From an uncultured Collinsella sp. (GTDB lineage Bacteria > Actinomycetota > Coriobacteriia > Coriobacteriales > Coriobacteriaceae), in contig CABUSV010000009.1 of the NCBI GenBank assembly GCA_902494345.1, positions 1-64,000 on the forward strand: DNA of 64,000 nucleotides, in the 5' to 3' direction. Positions 44,255-53,392 of this stretch are shown piece by piece (position 1 is the first letter of the stretch; each line of letters opens with the position of its first letter). The notes beneath the pieces were generated by a model. It was not told the origin of the DNA. It did no database searches and saw nothing but the letters and a program-made list of their open reading frames with translations. The position numbers and the translations under genes were made by a program.

Positions 44255-44806
44255 ATGCTTCCCGTCATCATCGGCATCGTTGTTGTCATTGTGATTGCCT
44301 GCGCCATCGCCGGCATCTACAACAACATGGTCACCAAGCGTAACCGCATCGATAACGCCTGGCAGAACATCGATACGCAGCTGCAGCGTCGCAACGACCT
44401 GATCCCCAACCTGGTCGAGACCGTCAAGGGCTACGCCAAGCACGAGCAGGAGACGCTCTCCGCCGTGATCAGCGCGCGTAACACCGCCGTCAAGGCCACC
44501 ACGCCCGAAGCCAAGATGGAAGCCGACAACGTGCTGACCGGTGCGCTGCGCCAGCTCTTCGCCGTAGCCGAGGCCTATCCCGATCTTAAGGCAAACACCA
44601 ACTTTACGCAGCTGCAGGCATCGCTCGAGGATACCGAGAACAAGATTAGCTATGCACGCCAGAGCTACAACGACTGCGTGCTCAGCTACAACAACGCCAT
44701 TCAAACGTTCCCGGCTGTCATCTTTGCCGGCATCTTCCAGTTTAAGGAGCGCCAGGGCTTCGAGGCCGCCGAAGCCGCCCGCCAGGCACCGACCGTCAAG
44801 TTCTAA
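44255..44806 (+). CDS. LemA family protein
   Basis: 183 aa, usual for LemA. One N-terminal membrane helix (about 1-25) is followed by three long antiparallel helices with conserved RNRIDNAWQNIDTQLQRRNDLIPNLVETV and the C-terminal FPAVIFAGIFQF. GGAG lies 6 nt before the ATG. A TATACT box is at 44188-44193. The function of LemA proteins is poorly known; they are envelope proteins often linked to TPM-domain proteins, none of which is seen here. Confidence 0.92.
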   Translation: MLPVIIGIVVVIVIACAIAGIYNNMVTKRNRIDNAWQNIDTQLQRRNDLIPNLVETVKGYAKHEQETLSAVISARNTAVKATTPEAKMEADNVLTGALRQLFAVAEAYPDLKANTNFTQLQASLEDTENKISYARQSYNDCVLSYNNAIQTFPAVIFAGIFQFKERQGFEAAEAARQAPTVKF

Positions 44807-44842
44807 CAAATCCTCAGCGTATCCTTAATTGCGTATATGCAT

Positions 44843-44881
44843 AAACCGCCCCGTCGAATGCATACTTCGACGGGGCGGTTT
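44843..44881 (+). terminator. Terminator of lemA
   Basis: A 16-bp perfect stem (AAACCGCCCCGTCGAA with 44866-44881) has a 7-nt loop and a short T-rich end (TTTCC). Confidence 0.75.
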
Positions 44882-44891
44882 CCTTTGTTGT

Positions 44892-45134
44892 GAAGGTCCC
44901 CCTCTATGCACCGTGCATTTTTAGGAGTATTCAACATAACCAAGGGCTTCGGGCGCCACGGTAAATGCCAAAGACCGCGAATATCCCTGCAAATCAAACG
45001 CTGCCAGCCCATACCCCCGCCCATCATTCGTAGGAAACATCGAGAAATCCCGATTTTTCGCCCGAGATCGGTATGCAGGGGCCTTCGATTGCAGAATACT
45101 CGCAAAAATGCACGTCGCCACCACCCCCACATGG
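44892..45134. repeat. Inverted-repeat element, family 2 copy 2
   Basis: Arms 44892-44936 and 45089-45134 share, in inverted orientation, GTGCATTTTT and GAGTATTC, and match the arms of the element at 12958-13173. The interior differs between copies. No ORF. The 44807-45366 gap consists of this element, two terminators and palindrome 3. Confidence 0.6.
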
Positions 45135-45151
45135 CGCGAAGCAAAATAAAA

Positions 45152-45181
45152 GCGCGGCCTAAAAGGCCGCGCATCATTTTT
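45152..45181 (+). terminator. Hairpin with T-rich tail
   Basis: GCGCGGCCT pairs with AGGCCGCGC across AAA and is followed by ATCATTTTTAATT. Confidence 0.6.
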
Positions 45182-45225
45182 AATTCAGATTAATTATTGT
45201 TCGTTGTGACATCGCCGAGCCCGCA

Positions 45226-45350
45226 GGGCGGAGAGTAAGTTCCCTCCCGGCGCACTCCGCAGGACGCAAGAAGCCCTCGCCGCACGAAGTGCGCAGCGAG
45301 GGCTTCTTGCATGTCCGAGGACGCGCCGGGAGGGAACTTACTCTCTGCCC
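45226..45350. repeat. Giant nested palindrome 3
   Basis: 28-bp arms (45226-45253 and 45323-45350; one mismatch) enclose a 15-bp perfect stem (45266-45280 with 45296-45310) and an innermost CGCAC-GAA-GTGCG. It lies just beyond the ilvE stop and may terminate it. Confidence 0.75.
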
Positions 45351-45366
45351 GGACAGGAAAGGCTAA

Positions 45367-46419
45367 TTACGCGACGGTGTAAACCCAGTTGTGCTTGTCC
45401 TCGACAGCACCAGACTGGATGCCGGTCAGAGTCTCGCGGAGCTTCTTCATCACAGGGCCGATCTCGGTGTAGCCAGCCGGGAAGGTCACGGTCTCGTCGG
45501 CGCCGTAAACCTTGTTGTCGATCTCGCCAACCGGGGAGATGACGGCAGCGGTGCCGCACAGGCCGCACTCGACAAAGGTACCGGCCTTGACCTCGGCCCA
45601 CTCGACGGGACGCTGGTCAACGGTCATGCCCAGGTCCTGAGCGACCTGAACGAGCGAGCGACGGGTGATAGAGGGCAGGATGGAGTCGGTGTGCGACTGC
45701 GGAACGACGAGCGTGCCGTCCTCCTTCACGAACAGAACGTTGGCGCCGCCGGTCTCCTCGACATAGGTGCGGGACTCGGAGTCGAGATACAGGTTCTCGG
45801 CATAGCCCTCGCGATGGGCCTCCATCGTGGGCTTGAGGGACATGGCGTAGTTCAGGCCGGCCTTGATGTTGCCGGTGCCGTGAGGTGCCGCACGGTCATA
45901 CTCGGAAACGCGCAGCTTGACGGGCTTGAGGCCACCCTTAAAGTACGGACCGACCGGGGTCACGAGAATGCGGAACGTGTACTCAGGAGCGGGAGCCACG
46001 CCGATCACGTCACCGGAGCCGATCATAAACGGACGCACGTACAGGGTCGCACCGGAACCGAAGGGCGGAACCCAGGCGGCGTTGGCAGAAACGACCTGCT
46101 TGACGGCTTCAACGAACTTGTCCTTGGGGAACGGGGGCATCTCGAGGCGCTGCGCAGAGTTGTACATACGCTCGGCGTTCATGTCGGGACGGAAGCAGAC
46201 GATGCTGCCGTCCTCGGCGGTGTAGGCTTTCAGGCCCTCAAAGACCTCCTGGCAGTAATGGAAGATGCCGCCGCACTCGGAGACATGCAAGGTGTGGTCG
46301 GTGGTCAGGCCGCCCTCGTCCCACTCGCCGTCCTTCCAATGGGCCTCGTAGCTGTAATCGGTCTTCATGTAGCCAAAGCCGAGGCTACCCCAATCGATAT
46401 CCTTCTTCTCGACAGTCAT
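45367..46419 (-). CDS. ilvE: Branched-chain amino acid aminotransferase
   Basis: 350 aa, fold type IV PLP enzyme of the BCAT2/long type. Motifs seen: EVFEGLKAY, the PLP lysine in GTGNIKAGLNYA, the YLDSESRTYVEETGGANV segment, and the phosphate-binding GLCGTAAVISPVG. It transfers the amino group between glutamate and the 2-oxo acids of Leu, Ile and Val in the cytosol. The ATG at 46419 has AAGGAG 6 nt upstream. A TACAAT box about 155 bp upstream implies a long leader, but no Leu/Ile/Val-rich leader peptide is visible. Confidence 0.95.
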   Translation of the reverse strand: MTVEKKDIDWGSLGFGYMKTDYSYEAHWKDGEWDEGGLTTDHTLHVSECGGIFHYCQEVFEGLKAYTAEDGSIVCFRPDMNAERMYNSAQRLEMPPFPKDKFVEAVKQVVSANAAWVPPFGSGATLYVRPFMIGSGDVIGVAPAPEYTFRILVTPVGPYFKGGLKPVKLRVSEYDRAAPHGTGNIKAGLNYAMSLKPTMEAHREGYAENLYLDSESRTYVEETGGANVLFVKEDGTLVVPQSHTDSILPSITRRSLVQVAQDLGMTVDQRPVEWAEVKAGTFVECGLCGTAAVISPVGEIDNKVYGADETVTFPAGYTEIGPVMKKLRETLTGIQSGAVEDKHNWVYTVA

Positions 46420-46648
46420 GTGTCGCTCCTTACATACACAGTTGCATACTCGCGAACTCGCACGCAAGGACCGAGGCCGACCGCGTCGCAACGTCGCACG
46501 CCCGGAGCGTAGAGCCGGACGGGACACGCGAACAGCATCAAAGCCGATGGCACGTCGATTCGCATGCACGAGATTGTACTCCGCACGCGCGTCGGATAAA
46601 ACGTTTTTCTTTAACTAACTAAAGTATTTTCATTTGACCGAAGCTGAA

Positions 46649-46680
46649 GAGGCCCGCCACCGTAAACGGTGACGGGCCTC
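46649..46680 (-). terminator. Hairpin downstream of the DedA gene
   Basis: GAGGCCCGcCACCGT pairs with ACGGTGaCGGGCCTC across AA. The minus-strand tail is only weakly T-rich (TTCAGCTTC). Confidence 0.6.
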
Positions 46681-46708
46681 AACTGCACGGTTTGCGCGCT
46701 GGCTCGAG

Positions 46709-47356
46709 CTACGCGTTCTTTTTGCCCAGCTTAGCCTTAACCAGACCGACCACGGTCGGGATGATCGACACAGCAACGATTCCGACGATCAGCAACTCAA
46801 AGTGCTCCTGCACAAAGGGGATGCCGCCAAAGAAGTAGCCCAGCAGTGTAAAGAGCGTCGACCAGGTAATGCCACCCAGCACGTTAAAGATGACAAAGTT
46901 GCGCCAGTGCATGCCGCCCATGCCGGCGATAAAGGGCACAAAGGTGCGGATAAACGGAAAGAAGCGACCCAGGAAGATGGCCAGGTGACCCCACTTGTCC
47001 AAGAAATCCTCGGACTTTTTGATGCGCTCGGGCGTCATGGCCTTTACCTTGCCCGAGGCGATGATCTTGCGGCCAAAGAAGTGGCCGATCATAAAGTTGC
47101 ACTGGTCGCCCAGGATGGCTGCGGCCCATGCGGTGGCCAGAAGCGCCACGATGTTAAAGCCGCCGTTGTGGGCAAAGAAGCCCGAAGCAAACAGCAGCGA
47201 ATCGCCGGGAAGGAACGGGAAGAACACCACGCCTGTCTCGATAAAGATGATCAGGAACACACAGCCGTAGGCCATAAGCGGGCCGGCGGCGATCCAGCTG
47301 GCGATCGCGGTGCGCGGGTCTTTGAGCAGCTCGGCGATAAAATTAATGAAACCCAT
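46709..47356 (-). CDS. DedA family membrane protein
   Basis: 215 aa with about five membrane segments and re-entrant loops. Family marks are FFPFLPGDSLLFASGFFA and GRFFPFIRTFVPFIAGMGGM, including the conserved Arg and Pro. DedA proteins act as lipid flippases/scramblases (undecaprenyl phosphate or phosphatidylethanolamine) and affect envelope homeostasis. The ATG at 47356 follows GAGAGG by 9 nt. It is divergent from cysE. Confidence 0.92.
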   Translation of the reverse strand: MGFINFIAELLKDPRTAIASWIAAGPLMAYGCVFLIIFIETGVVFFPFLPGDSLLFASGFFAHNGGFNIVALLATAWAAAILGDQCNFMIGHFFGRKIIASGKVKAMTPERIKKSEDFLDKWGHLAIFLGRFFPFIRTFVPFIAGMGGMHWRNFVIFNVLGGITWSTLFTLLGYFFGGIPFVQEHFELLIVGIVAVSIIPTVVGLVKAKLGKKNA

Positions 47357-47579
47357 GAAGTAAAACCTCTCAGTTGTGGGCGCGGATACGTCCAAGTTGA
47401 CCAGTATACGGTTGCGGCGCCCCCTCGTGCGCAACCCCACAAAAGCATGACCCCATTACCAGCAAGTTTGCATAACTGACACCTGTTGCGCAATGCCGCC
47501 AAGATTGTCCTTCCTAATCCCTAGCGAATCGCTATACTTTATTGAATCGCATTGCCATGGTGCTAAGGGAGGGCGGCCG

Positions 47580-48284
47580 GTGAGCTTTATCAATACCATT
47601 CGCGAGGACATCAAGACCGTCCAAGCGCAGGATCCCGCCGCGCAAAACGGTCTAGTCATCTTCCTTTCCTATCCTGGCCTGCACGCCAAGTGGAACCACG
47701 TGCCCGAGCACTGGCTCTGGGAGCACGGTCATCGCTCGCTCGCCCGCGTGCTCTCGCAGATCACCCGTCATATCACCGGCGTCGAAATTCATCCCGCCGC
47801 ACAGATTGGCAAGCACTTCTTTATCGACCACGCCATGGGCGTCGTCATCGGCGAGACCACCATTGTGGGCGACAACTGCGTGCTCTACCAGGGCGTCACG
47901 CTCGGCGGCACCGGCAACGAGACCGGCAAGCGCCACCCCACCCTGGGCAACAACGTCACCGTGGGCACGGGCGCCAAGGTGCTCGGCAACATCCGCATCG
48001 GCAACAACGTCAAAATCGGCGGCAACTCGGTTGTCGTCAAGGACGTGCCCGACAACTGCACCGTCGTGGGCGTGCCGGGGCGCATCATCAAGCGCAACGG
48101 CTGCCGCGTGTTCGAGGAGAGCTTCGATGCCAAGCAGCATCGCGAGTACATGCCCGACGATGCCGCCGAGCAATCCGCGCTCAACCGTCAAGGCATCACC
48201 GAGAATGCCCGCCGCGTCAAGGAACTCGAGCGAGAGGTGGCCGAGCTCAAGGCCCTCGTCGCCAAGCTCGCGGACGAACGCTAG
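47580..48284 (+). CDS. cysE: Serine O-acetyltransferase (EpsC/CysE type)
   Basis: 234 aa. A short N-terminal helical part is followed by left-handed beta-helix hexapeptide repeats (about 60-190) with the active-site FIDHAMGVVIGET, GGTGNETGKRHP and VVGVPGRI. A C-terminal coiled-coil tail of about 45 residues contains ELEREVAELKAL. It makes O-acetylserine from serine and acetyl-CoA for cysteine synthesis. The GTG at 47580 has AAGGGAGG upstream; the frame remains open 29 codons before it. No cysK is adjacent. Confidence 0.92.
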   Translation: MSFINTIREDIKTVQAQDPAAQNGLVIFLSYPGLHAKWNHVPEHWLWEHGHRSLARVLSQITRHITGVEIHPAAQIGKHFFIDHAMGVVIGETTIVGDNCVLYQGVTLGGTGNETGKRHPTLGNNVTVGTGAKVLGNIRIGNNVKIGGNSVVVKDVPDNCTVVGVPGRIIKRNGCRVFEESFDAKQHREYMPDDAAEQSALNRQGITENARRVKELEREVAELKALVAKLADER

Positions 48285-48319
48285 GGCTGCGAACGGTACA
48301 AGCCCCGCATCAACACAAG

Positions 48320-48362
48320 AAGGCGCGCCAGGGAATTCATCCCCGGCGCGCCTTTCTTTTTG
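48320..48362 (+). terminator. Terminator of cysE
   Basis: AAGGCGCGCC pairs perfectly with GGCGCGCCTT (48345-48354), followed by TCTTTTT. Confidence 0.82.
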
Positions 48363-48363
48363 A

Positions 48364-48393
48364 TGTGACATGCGGGGCTATCCCTTTGTCACA
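48364..48393. repeat. GGGACAG-family hairpin, diverged copy 4
   Basis: TGTGACA...TGTCACA stem with an interior (CGGGGCTATCCCTTTG) recalling the family core. It lies directly between the cysE terminator and the ABC gene stop. Confidence 0.5.
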
Positions 48394-50400
48394 TTATGCG
48401 AACTGACTCAAGTAGAGGTCGGCATAAGCGCCCTCGGCAGCCAGCAGTTCCTTATGCGTACCTTGCTCGATAATGTTGCCGTGGTCCATGACCAAGATCA
48501 GGTCGGCGTCCACGATCGTCGACAGGCGATGCGCGATCACAAAGCTCGTGCGCCCGCGCATAAGCGCGTCCATGGCACGGCCGATGGCAAGCTCGGTACG
48601 CGTGTCCACGCTTGAGGTCGCCTCGTCCAGGATGAGAATCGCCGGGTTGTTGAGCAGCACGCGTGCGATGGTCAGCAGCTGACGCTGGCCCTGGCTGATG
48701 CTTTCGGCATCGTTGGCCACGCGCGTGTCGTAGCCCTGCGGCATGGTACGTACAAAGAAGTCGACCTGCGCGGCGCGTGCGGCCGCCACGATCTCATCGT
48801 GCGTCGCCTCGGGGCAGCCGTAGGCGATGTTCTCGGCAATCGTGCCGTCGAACAGCCAGGCGTCTTGCAGCACCATGCCAAACTGCTGACGCAGCTCGCC
48901 GCGATCCATGCGGCTCGTATCCACACCGTCGAGCGTAATGCGGCCACCGTTGATCTCGTAAAAGCGCATGAGCAGGTTGATGAGCGTCGTCTTGCCTGCG
49001 CCCGTGGTTCCCACCACGGCAATCTTCTGGCCCGGCTCGGCGGTAAACGACACGTCGCGCATAAGTGGCTTGTCGGGCGAATAACCAAAGCGCACGTGCT
49101 CAAAGGAGACACGGCCCTCTACGCGACCCGGCAGCTTGGCGGCCTCGTCCGGCAGCGGATCGGCTTCCATCTCGGGCTCATCGAGCAGGTCGAACACGCG
49201 CTCCGCACTCGCCAGCGCGCTCTGCAGCGAGTTGAAAGTGAACGACAGCTGCGTCATGGGTTCGGACGCCTCGTAGATAAACTGGAAGAACGCCTGGAAC
49301 ACGCCGACGGTCATGTGACCGGCAACCAGCATGCTGCAGCCCACGAGCGCGATCACGATCTGCGCCAAACGGCCGATAAAGCGCACCGCAGGGCCGACGG
49401 CGTTGATCATAAAGTCGGCCTTGGTGCTCACGCGCGCCAGCTCGCCCGAGGCCTCGTGCACCTCGGCCGAGCTCTGGTGCTCGCGATTGAATGCGCGAAT
49501 CACCAAACGGCCCGAATAGCCCTCCTCGACCGCGCTCGTGATTTTGGACACCCACTCCTGGCGCTCGCCGGTCACGTCATGCGTGCGACGCGAGACCACT
49601 TTGGTCACCAGCAGCGACAACGCCATAAAGAACAAAAAGACCAGCGTGAGCGGCACGCTAAACACGAACATCACGCTCACGGCGCCCACCACGGTGCCAA
49701 TCGACACCAGAAGCTGCAGCAGTCCGCGCTGCATGCTCTCGGACATCTTGTCCAGGTCGTTGGTCGCGCGGCTGACGACCTCGCCGGGACGATGCGCGTC
49801 AAAGTAGGCGAGCGGCAGGCGGCTGAGCTTTTGCGCGATGCGGTTGCGCAGGCGCAGATTGAGACGCTCAGCGACGCTCGACATCAAAAAGCTCTGGAGC
49901 GCATAGAACGAGGCAGCGGCAGTCCAGATCATAAAGTAGACGAAAATGGTCTTGCCGCAGTTCTCCCAGGTGATGCTGAAAGTGGTGTCGTTGGCAAACG
50001 CCACCTGAATGTGGCCCCACAGCTCATCGATCACGCGGGCGCTATATGCCGGCGCTGCGGTGTTGAAGATGACATAGAACACAATGCTCGCGAACACGAT
50101 ATAGAAGCGCCAATGGTCGCCGGCAGCCTCGCTCCACAGGCGGCGCACCGTCGCCCAGGTATCACGGGGCGTCTCGTCCTCGTCTTCGTCGTCCACGTCG
50201 CGCATGCGCTCTGCCTCGGCGCGGGCACGCTCGTCCTCGGCGCGCTCATTTTCCTCGTAGAGCGCTTGGCGGCGAGCCTCGCGCTCGGCTGCAGCCTTGG
50301 CGGCGTCATCCAGCTCGGGTGCCGCGACAACCGTTTCCTCGACCAGTCCCGCGGCAACGGCGTCATCAACGCCGCCCTGCTTCTTGAGCTCCTCGGTCAT
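48394..50400 (-). CDS. ABC exporter half-transporter, catalytically competent subunit
   Basis: 668 aa. About 90 charged N-terminal residues (acidic, DVDDEDEDETP) precede six membrane helices and an NBD with Walker A GTTGAGKTT, signature ISQGQ, Walker B LILDEATSSVD and H-loop VIAHRLST. The ATG at 50400 has GGAGG 8 nt upstream and lies next to the stop of the partner gene; a GTG three codons earlier is the alternative. It is the third gene of a marR-ABC-ABC operon resembling that at 0.3-4.6 kb. Confidence 0.93.
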   Translation of the reverse strand: MTEELKKQGGVDDAVAAGLVEETVVAAPELDDAAKAAAEREARRQALYEENERAEDERARAEAERMRDVDDEDEDETPRDTWATVRRLWSEAAGDHWRFYIVFASIVFYVIFNTAAPAYSARVIDELWGHIQVAFANDTTFSITWENCGKTIFVYFMIWTAAASFYALQSFLMSSVAERLNLRLRNRIAQKLSRLPLAYFDAHRPGEVVSRATNDLDKMSESMQRGLLQLLVSIGTVVGAVSVMFVFSVPLTLVFLFFMALSLLVTKVVSRRTHDVTGERQEWVSKITSAVEEGYSGRLVIRAFNREHQSSAEVHEASGELARVSTKADFMINAVGPAVRFIGRLAQIVIALVGCSMLVAGHMTVGVFQAFFQFIYEASEPMTQLSFTFNSLQSALASAERVFDLLDEPEMEADPLPDEAAKLPGRVEGRVSFEHVRFGYSPDKPLMRDVSFTAEPGQKIAVVGTTGAGKTTLINLLMRFYEINGGRITLDGVDTSRMDRGELRQQFGMVLQDAWLFDGTIAENIAYGCPEATHDEIVAAARAAQVDFFVRTMPQGYDTRVANDAESISQGQRQLLTIARVLLNNPAILILDEATSSVDTRTELAIGRAMDALMRGRTSFVIAHRLSTIVDADLILVMDHGNIIEQGTHKELLAAEGAYADLYLSQFA

Positions 50401-50401
50401 G

Positions 50402-52138
50402 CTACTCACCTCCCTTCATTTGCGATTCCGCGATGGCGCGGTACACCTCGCAGGTTTCCATAAGCTCGTCATGCGTGCCCAAGCCCACAACCTCGCCGTC
50501 CTTGACCACGACAATCTGGTCGGCGTGCAAGATCGTCGAGATGCGCTGCGCGATGATGAGCACCGCAGCGTCACGCGTCTCATCTTGCAACGCATGGCGC
50601 AGGGCCGCATCGGTCTTAAAGTCCAGAGCCGAGAAACTATCGTCGAAGATATACAGGTCGGCGCGCTTCATGAGCGCACGGGCGATGGCCAGACGTTGGC
50701 GCTGGCCGCCCGAAAAGTTCGTGCCGCCCTGCGCCACCGGGGTATCGAGCCCCTGCGGCTGATCGAGTACAAAGGTGCTCTGAGCAACCTCAAGCGCGTG
50801 AAGCATGTCAGTCTCGGTCGCGTCCTCGTTGCCAAAGCGCAGATTGCTTGCCACGGTGCCCGAGAACAGCCACGCCTTCTGCGGCACATAGGCAATGCGC
50901 CCGCGAATCTCGCCTTGCGAAAGCTCGCGCAGATCGATGCCGTCCAGGCGAATGGCGCCCTTGGTGGCATCGTGGAAGCGCAGCAGAAGCTTTGCCACCG
51001 TCGACTTGCCCGAACCCGTCGAGCCGACGATTGCGGTCGTCTGACCGCGACGACAAGTAAAGTTCAAATTGCACAGCGTGTCCTTGTCGGCGTCGTCAAA
51101 GCGAAACGACATATGATCGAACACGGCGACCGCATCGGCCCCGTCCTTTGAGTCGGACGCGGCCGCATCAAGCGTACGCTGGCCATCGACGATGCTCGGC
51201 TCAATCTCCAGCACTTGCTGTGCACGGCTTAGGCATGCCGCGGCGCGTGGCAGCGTTAGCACCACCATCTGCGCCATCATCACAAAGAACAGGATCAGGA
51301 TCGCGTACTCCAGCACGGCCGAGATGCTACCGATTTGCATGGCGTGGGCGCCTACGCGGTTGCCGCCCACCCACAGCACCGCCACCTCGGCGATGTTCAT
51401 CAAAAAGAAGCTTGAGCTGTCGAGGCCCACAAACAGGTGGTTGACTTTGATGGCGTTGGCGGCGTATTCGCTAAACACCTCGTCCAGACGCCGTTCCTCG
51501 TGGCGCTCCTTGTTAAACGCACGGATGACGCGCACGCCCACAATATTTTCGCGCAGCACCACGTTCATGCGGTCGATAAAGCCCTGTAGGCGCATAAAAA
51601 TCGGCGCCGCGTTGGCAACCGTAAAGACCGCCGCCACCAGCACAATCGCAACGACTACGCCCAGAAGCGTGCCCATGGCGGGATCGATAAACCAGGCGAA
51701 GATGATGCCCGCCACAGCCAAAAAAGGCACGGGCAGCACCAGCTGAATCGTCTGCAGAATCGCCTGCTGAATCACGTTGATGTCGTTGAGCGAGCGCGTG
51801 ATCATCGATCCGGTGCCAAAGCGCTCAAAATCGCTGGCCGCGAGCTCGAGCGATTTGTCGTACACGGCATTGCGGATATCGCAAGCCACGTTGGCGGCCA
51901 GGCGCGCCGAAAGATAGCAGCCCAGCACCGTACCGCCGCTAGCCATGCTGGTCGCGATAAACATGTATAGGCCGTTGCGTAAAATGTAGTCGACATCGCC
52001 CGTGGTAATACCGGTGTTGACCATGTTCGCCAGCATCGTGGGAACCAACAGCGTACCGACGTTATCCACCAGCAGCACCAGCAGCGTCACTGCGACAAGC
52101 CCTCGATATGGCTTTAGAAACCTCATTAACAGTCGCAC
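50402..52138 (-). CDS. ABC exporter half-transporter, degenerate-site subunit
   Basis: 578 aa. Six membrane helices begin almost at the N-terminus. The NBD has canonical Walker A (GSTGSGKST) and signature (FSGGQ), but Walker B is YIFDDSFSALD, with D in place of catalytic E, and the H-loop histidine is Q (IIAQRIST). The GTG start overlaps the marR stop; an ATG four codons later is possible. It works as a heterodimer with the next gene product. Confidence 0.92.
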   Translation of the reverse strand: MRLLMRFLKPYRGLVAVTLLVLLVDNVGTLLVPTMLANMVNTGITTGDVDYILRNGLYMFIATSMASGGTVLGCYLSARLAANVACDIRNAVYDKSLELAASDFERFGTGSMITRSLNDINVIQQAILQTIQLVLPVPFLAVAGIIFAWFIDPAMGTLLGVVVAIVLVAAVFTVANAAPIFMRLQGFIDRMNVVLRENIVGVRVIRAFNKERHEERRLDEVFSEYAANAIKVNHLFVGLDSSSFFLMNIAEVAVLWVGGNRVGAHAMQIGSISAVLEYAILILFFVMMAQMVVLTLPRAAACLSRAQQVLEIEPSIVDGQRTLDAAASDSKDGADAVAVFDHMSFRFDDADKDTLCNLNFTCRRGQTTAIVGSTGSGKSTVAKLLLRFHDATKGAIRLDGIDLRELSQGEIRGRIAYVPQKAWLFSGTVASNLRFGNEDATETDMLHALEVAQSTFVLDQPQGLDTPVAQGGTNFSGGQRQRLAIARALMKRADLYIFDDSFSALDFKTDAALRHALQDETRDAAVLIIAQRISTILHADQIVVVKDGEVVGLGTHDELMETCEVYRAIAESQMKGGE

Positions 52139-52626
52139 GACTCCCCCTCACCTTGATTCTCGGCTTGGCTCTCGGCAGCGATATGCTGCTTAAAGGCATC
52201 GCACTCATCGCCGAGCACCTGAGAGAATTTGCCGATCAAGCGCATAATCTCGCGCTGCTCACATGGCTCAAGCGCGCCAAAGGCTCGCTGCTCGGCCTTG
52301 AGTGCCGGCAGCGCATAACGCTCGGCAAATCGCCTGCCCTCTTCGGTCAGGCTCACAACCTTGTTCTTACGGCTGCCTTCGGCAAACTCCAACGTTGCGA
52401 AGCCCCGCGCCGTCAAGGTTTTAATTGCCGAGTTGATGGTCTGCTTGCTGTAGAACCATTCGCTTGTCAGACGGCTTACGGCAATACTGCCGCCCGCCGT
52501 GCTGGTGTCGACGAGCATCCAATAGGCGCAGTCCGAAAGGCCGCAGGCGCGCGAGAACTCCGAATAGATATGGTCGAGTCCATTGAGCAACCGGTCGAAG
52601 TCGACCAGCGTAACCGCACTATTCAT
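52126..52626 (-). CDS. MarR family transcriptional regulator
   Basis: 166 aa. The wHTH (about 50-110) contains VSRLTSEWFYSKQTINSAIKTL, and the wing is near EGSRKNKVVSLTEEG. It is first in the operon with the two ABC genes and overlaps the second. The C-terminal tail ends in a Cys pair (SCDC), a possible redox or metal-responsive feature (inference). Two near-identical dyads in its promoter suggest autoregulation. Confidence 0.9.
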   Translation of the reverse strand: MNSAVTLVDFDRLLNGLDHIYSEFSRACGLSDCAYWMLVDTSTAGGSIAVSRLTSEWFYSKQTINSAIKTLTARGFATLEFAEGSRKNKVVSLTEEGRRFAERYALPALKAEQRAFGALEPCEQREIMRLIGKFSQVLGDECDAFKQHIAAESQAENQGEGESCDC

Positions 52627-52640
52627 CTATCCCACCATTC

Positions 52641-52702
52641 AATTGTCCGATTTTTGACCAATTATGTGTCTCTAGATTAGTCCGAGTTTTGACTATCGTC
52701 AA
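52641..52702 (-). promoter_or_regulatory. marR-ABC promoter with two operator copies
   Basis: On the minus strand TTGACG (52697-52702) and TAATCT (52674-52679) are 17 bp apart. An imperfect dyad TTAGTCCGAGTTTTGACTA fills the spacer, and a second copy, TTGTCCGATTTTTGACCAA, lies downstream (52643-52661). The repeated site across and after the promoter fits MarR repression. Confidence 0.65.
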
Positions 52703-52745
52703 CAGGCTCTCCGCAAATGCGTGCATTTTTACGGCCTATCGGCAG

Positions 52746-52784
52746 AAAAAGACCGCCGGCGCGGGGGCGGCGCCAGCGGTCACG
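52746..52784 (-). terminator. Terminator of the 96-aa protein gene
   Basis: On the minus strand GACCGCTGGCGC pairs with GCGCCGGCGGTC and is followed by TTTTT. Confidence 0.8.
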
Positions 52785-52807
52785 TGAAAATCGAGTTTTA
52801 TTGCCTG

Positions 52808-53098
52808 TTAAGCGGCGACGGCCTCATAGACCGTAGCGCCCGAGAAGCTGTCATGCAGGCTCTTGCCGGCAATCCACGGCAGCTCGACGACCTCGCAGAC
52901 CGTGTTGACCAGCTCGGAGCAGTCAGTAAAGTGGCCCTTGTCGTTGAGGGCCTCGCAATCCTGAACACGCCAATAGCCATCGGTGTGCGTGATGTAGTAC
53001 TCGTGGTCGTTGATCGACACGAAAGCGCGCGTCTTGGAACGCAGCAGCTTCAGAAATCCTTCGAAGTCGGTCTCGACGACATCTCCAGCCTGGAACAT
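52808..53098 (-). CDS. Small conserved-looking protein of unknown function
   Basis: 96 aa, not recognised. The ATG at 53098 has a near-ideal AGGAGGT 8 nt upstream and a terminator follows, so it is a real gene. It is acidic, soluble and without a signal peptide. The centre is rich in aromatic and His residues (INDHEYYITHTDGYWRV), and three Cys residues lie between positions about 55 and 75. It is monocistronic. Confidence 0.75.
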   Translation of the reverse strand: MFQAGDVVETDFEGFLKLLRSKTRAFVSINDHEYYITHTDGYWRVQDCEALNDKGHFTDCSELVNTVCEVVELPWIAGKSLHDSFSGATVYEAVAA

Positions 53099-53392
53099 GA
53101 TGTTACCTCCTGGCCCGGCGCCACCACGGCGCATTGATAAACGTTGGTACTCCTTTAGTAAAACCTTTATCAGAGGTTATGCGTTCGTCATTTAGGCAAG
53201 TGGTAAAAAACCGCAGGGTAGACGGGATAAAACGTTTAACCATCCCATTGGTTTGTCACATTCTGAAGGTACTTTTATGCAAACCTACTTTCCCAATTGG
53301 AATCTATCCTTTTGGCCGGGCAATTGACCGTCTATCGTTTGAGCCCGACGGGTATGAACGGGACATCTGCAACGCCACCGCAAGGAGACACC

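Noticed and set aside
46420..46620. Attenuator or leader peptide before ilvE
   Set aside because: The leader is long, but the only frame lacks Leu/Ile/Val runs and no terminator/antiterminator pair is visible.
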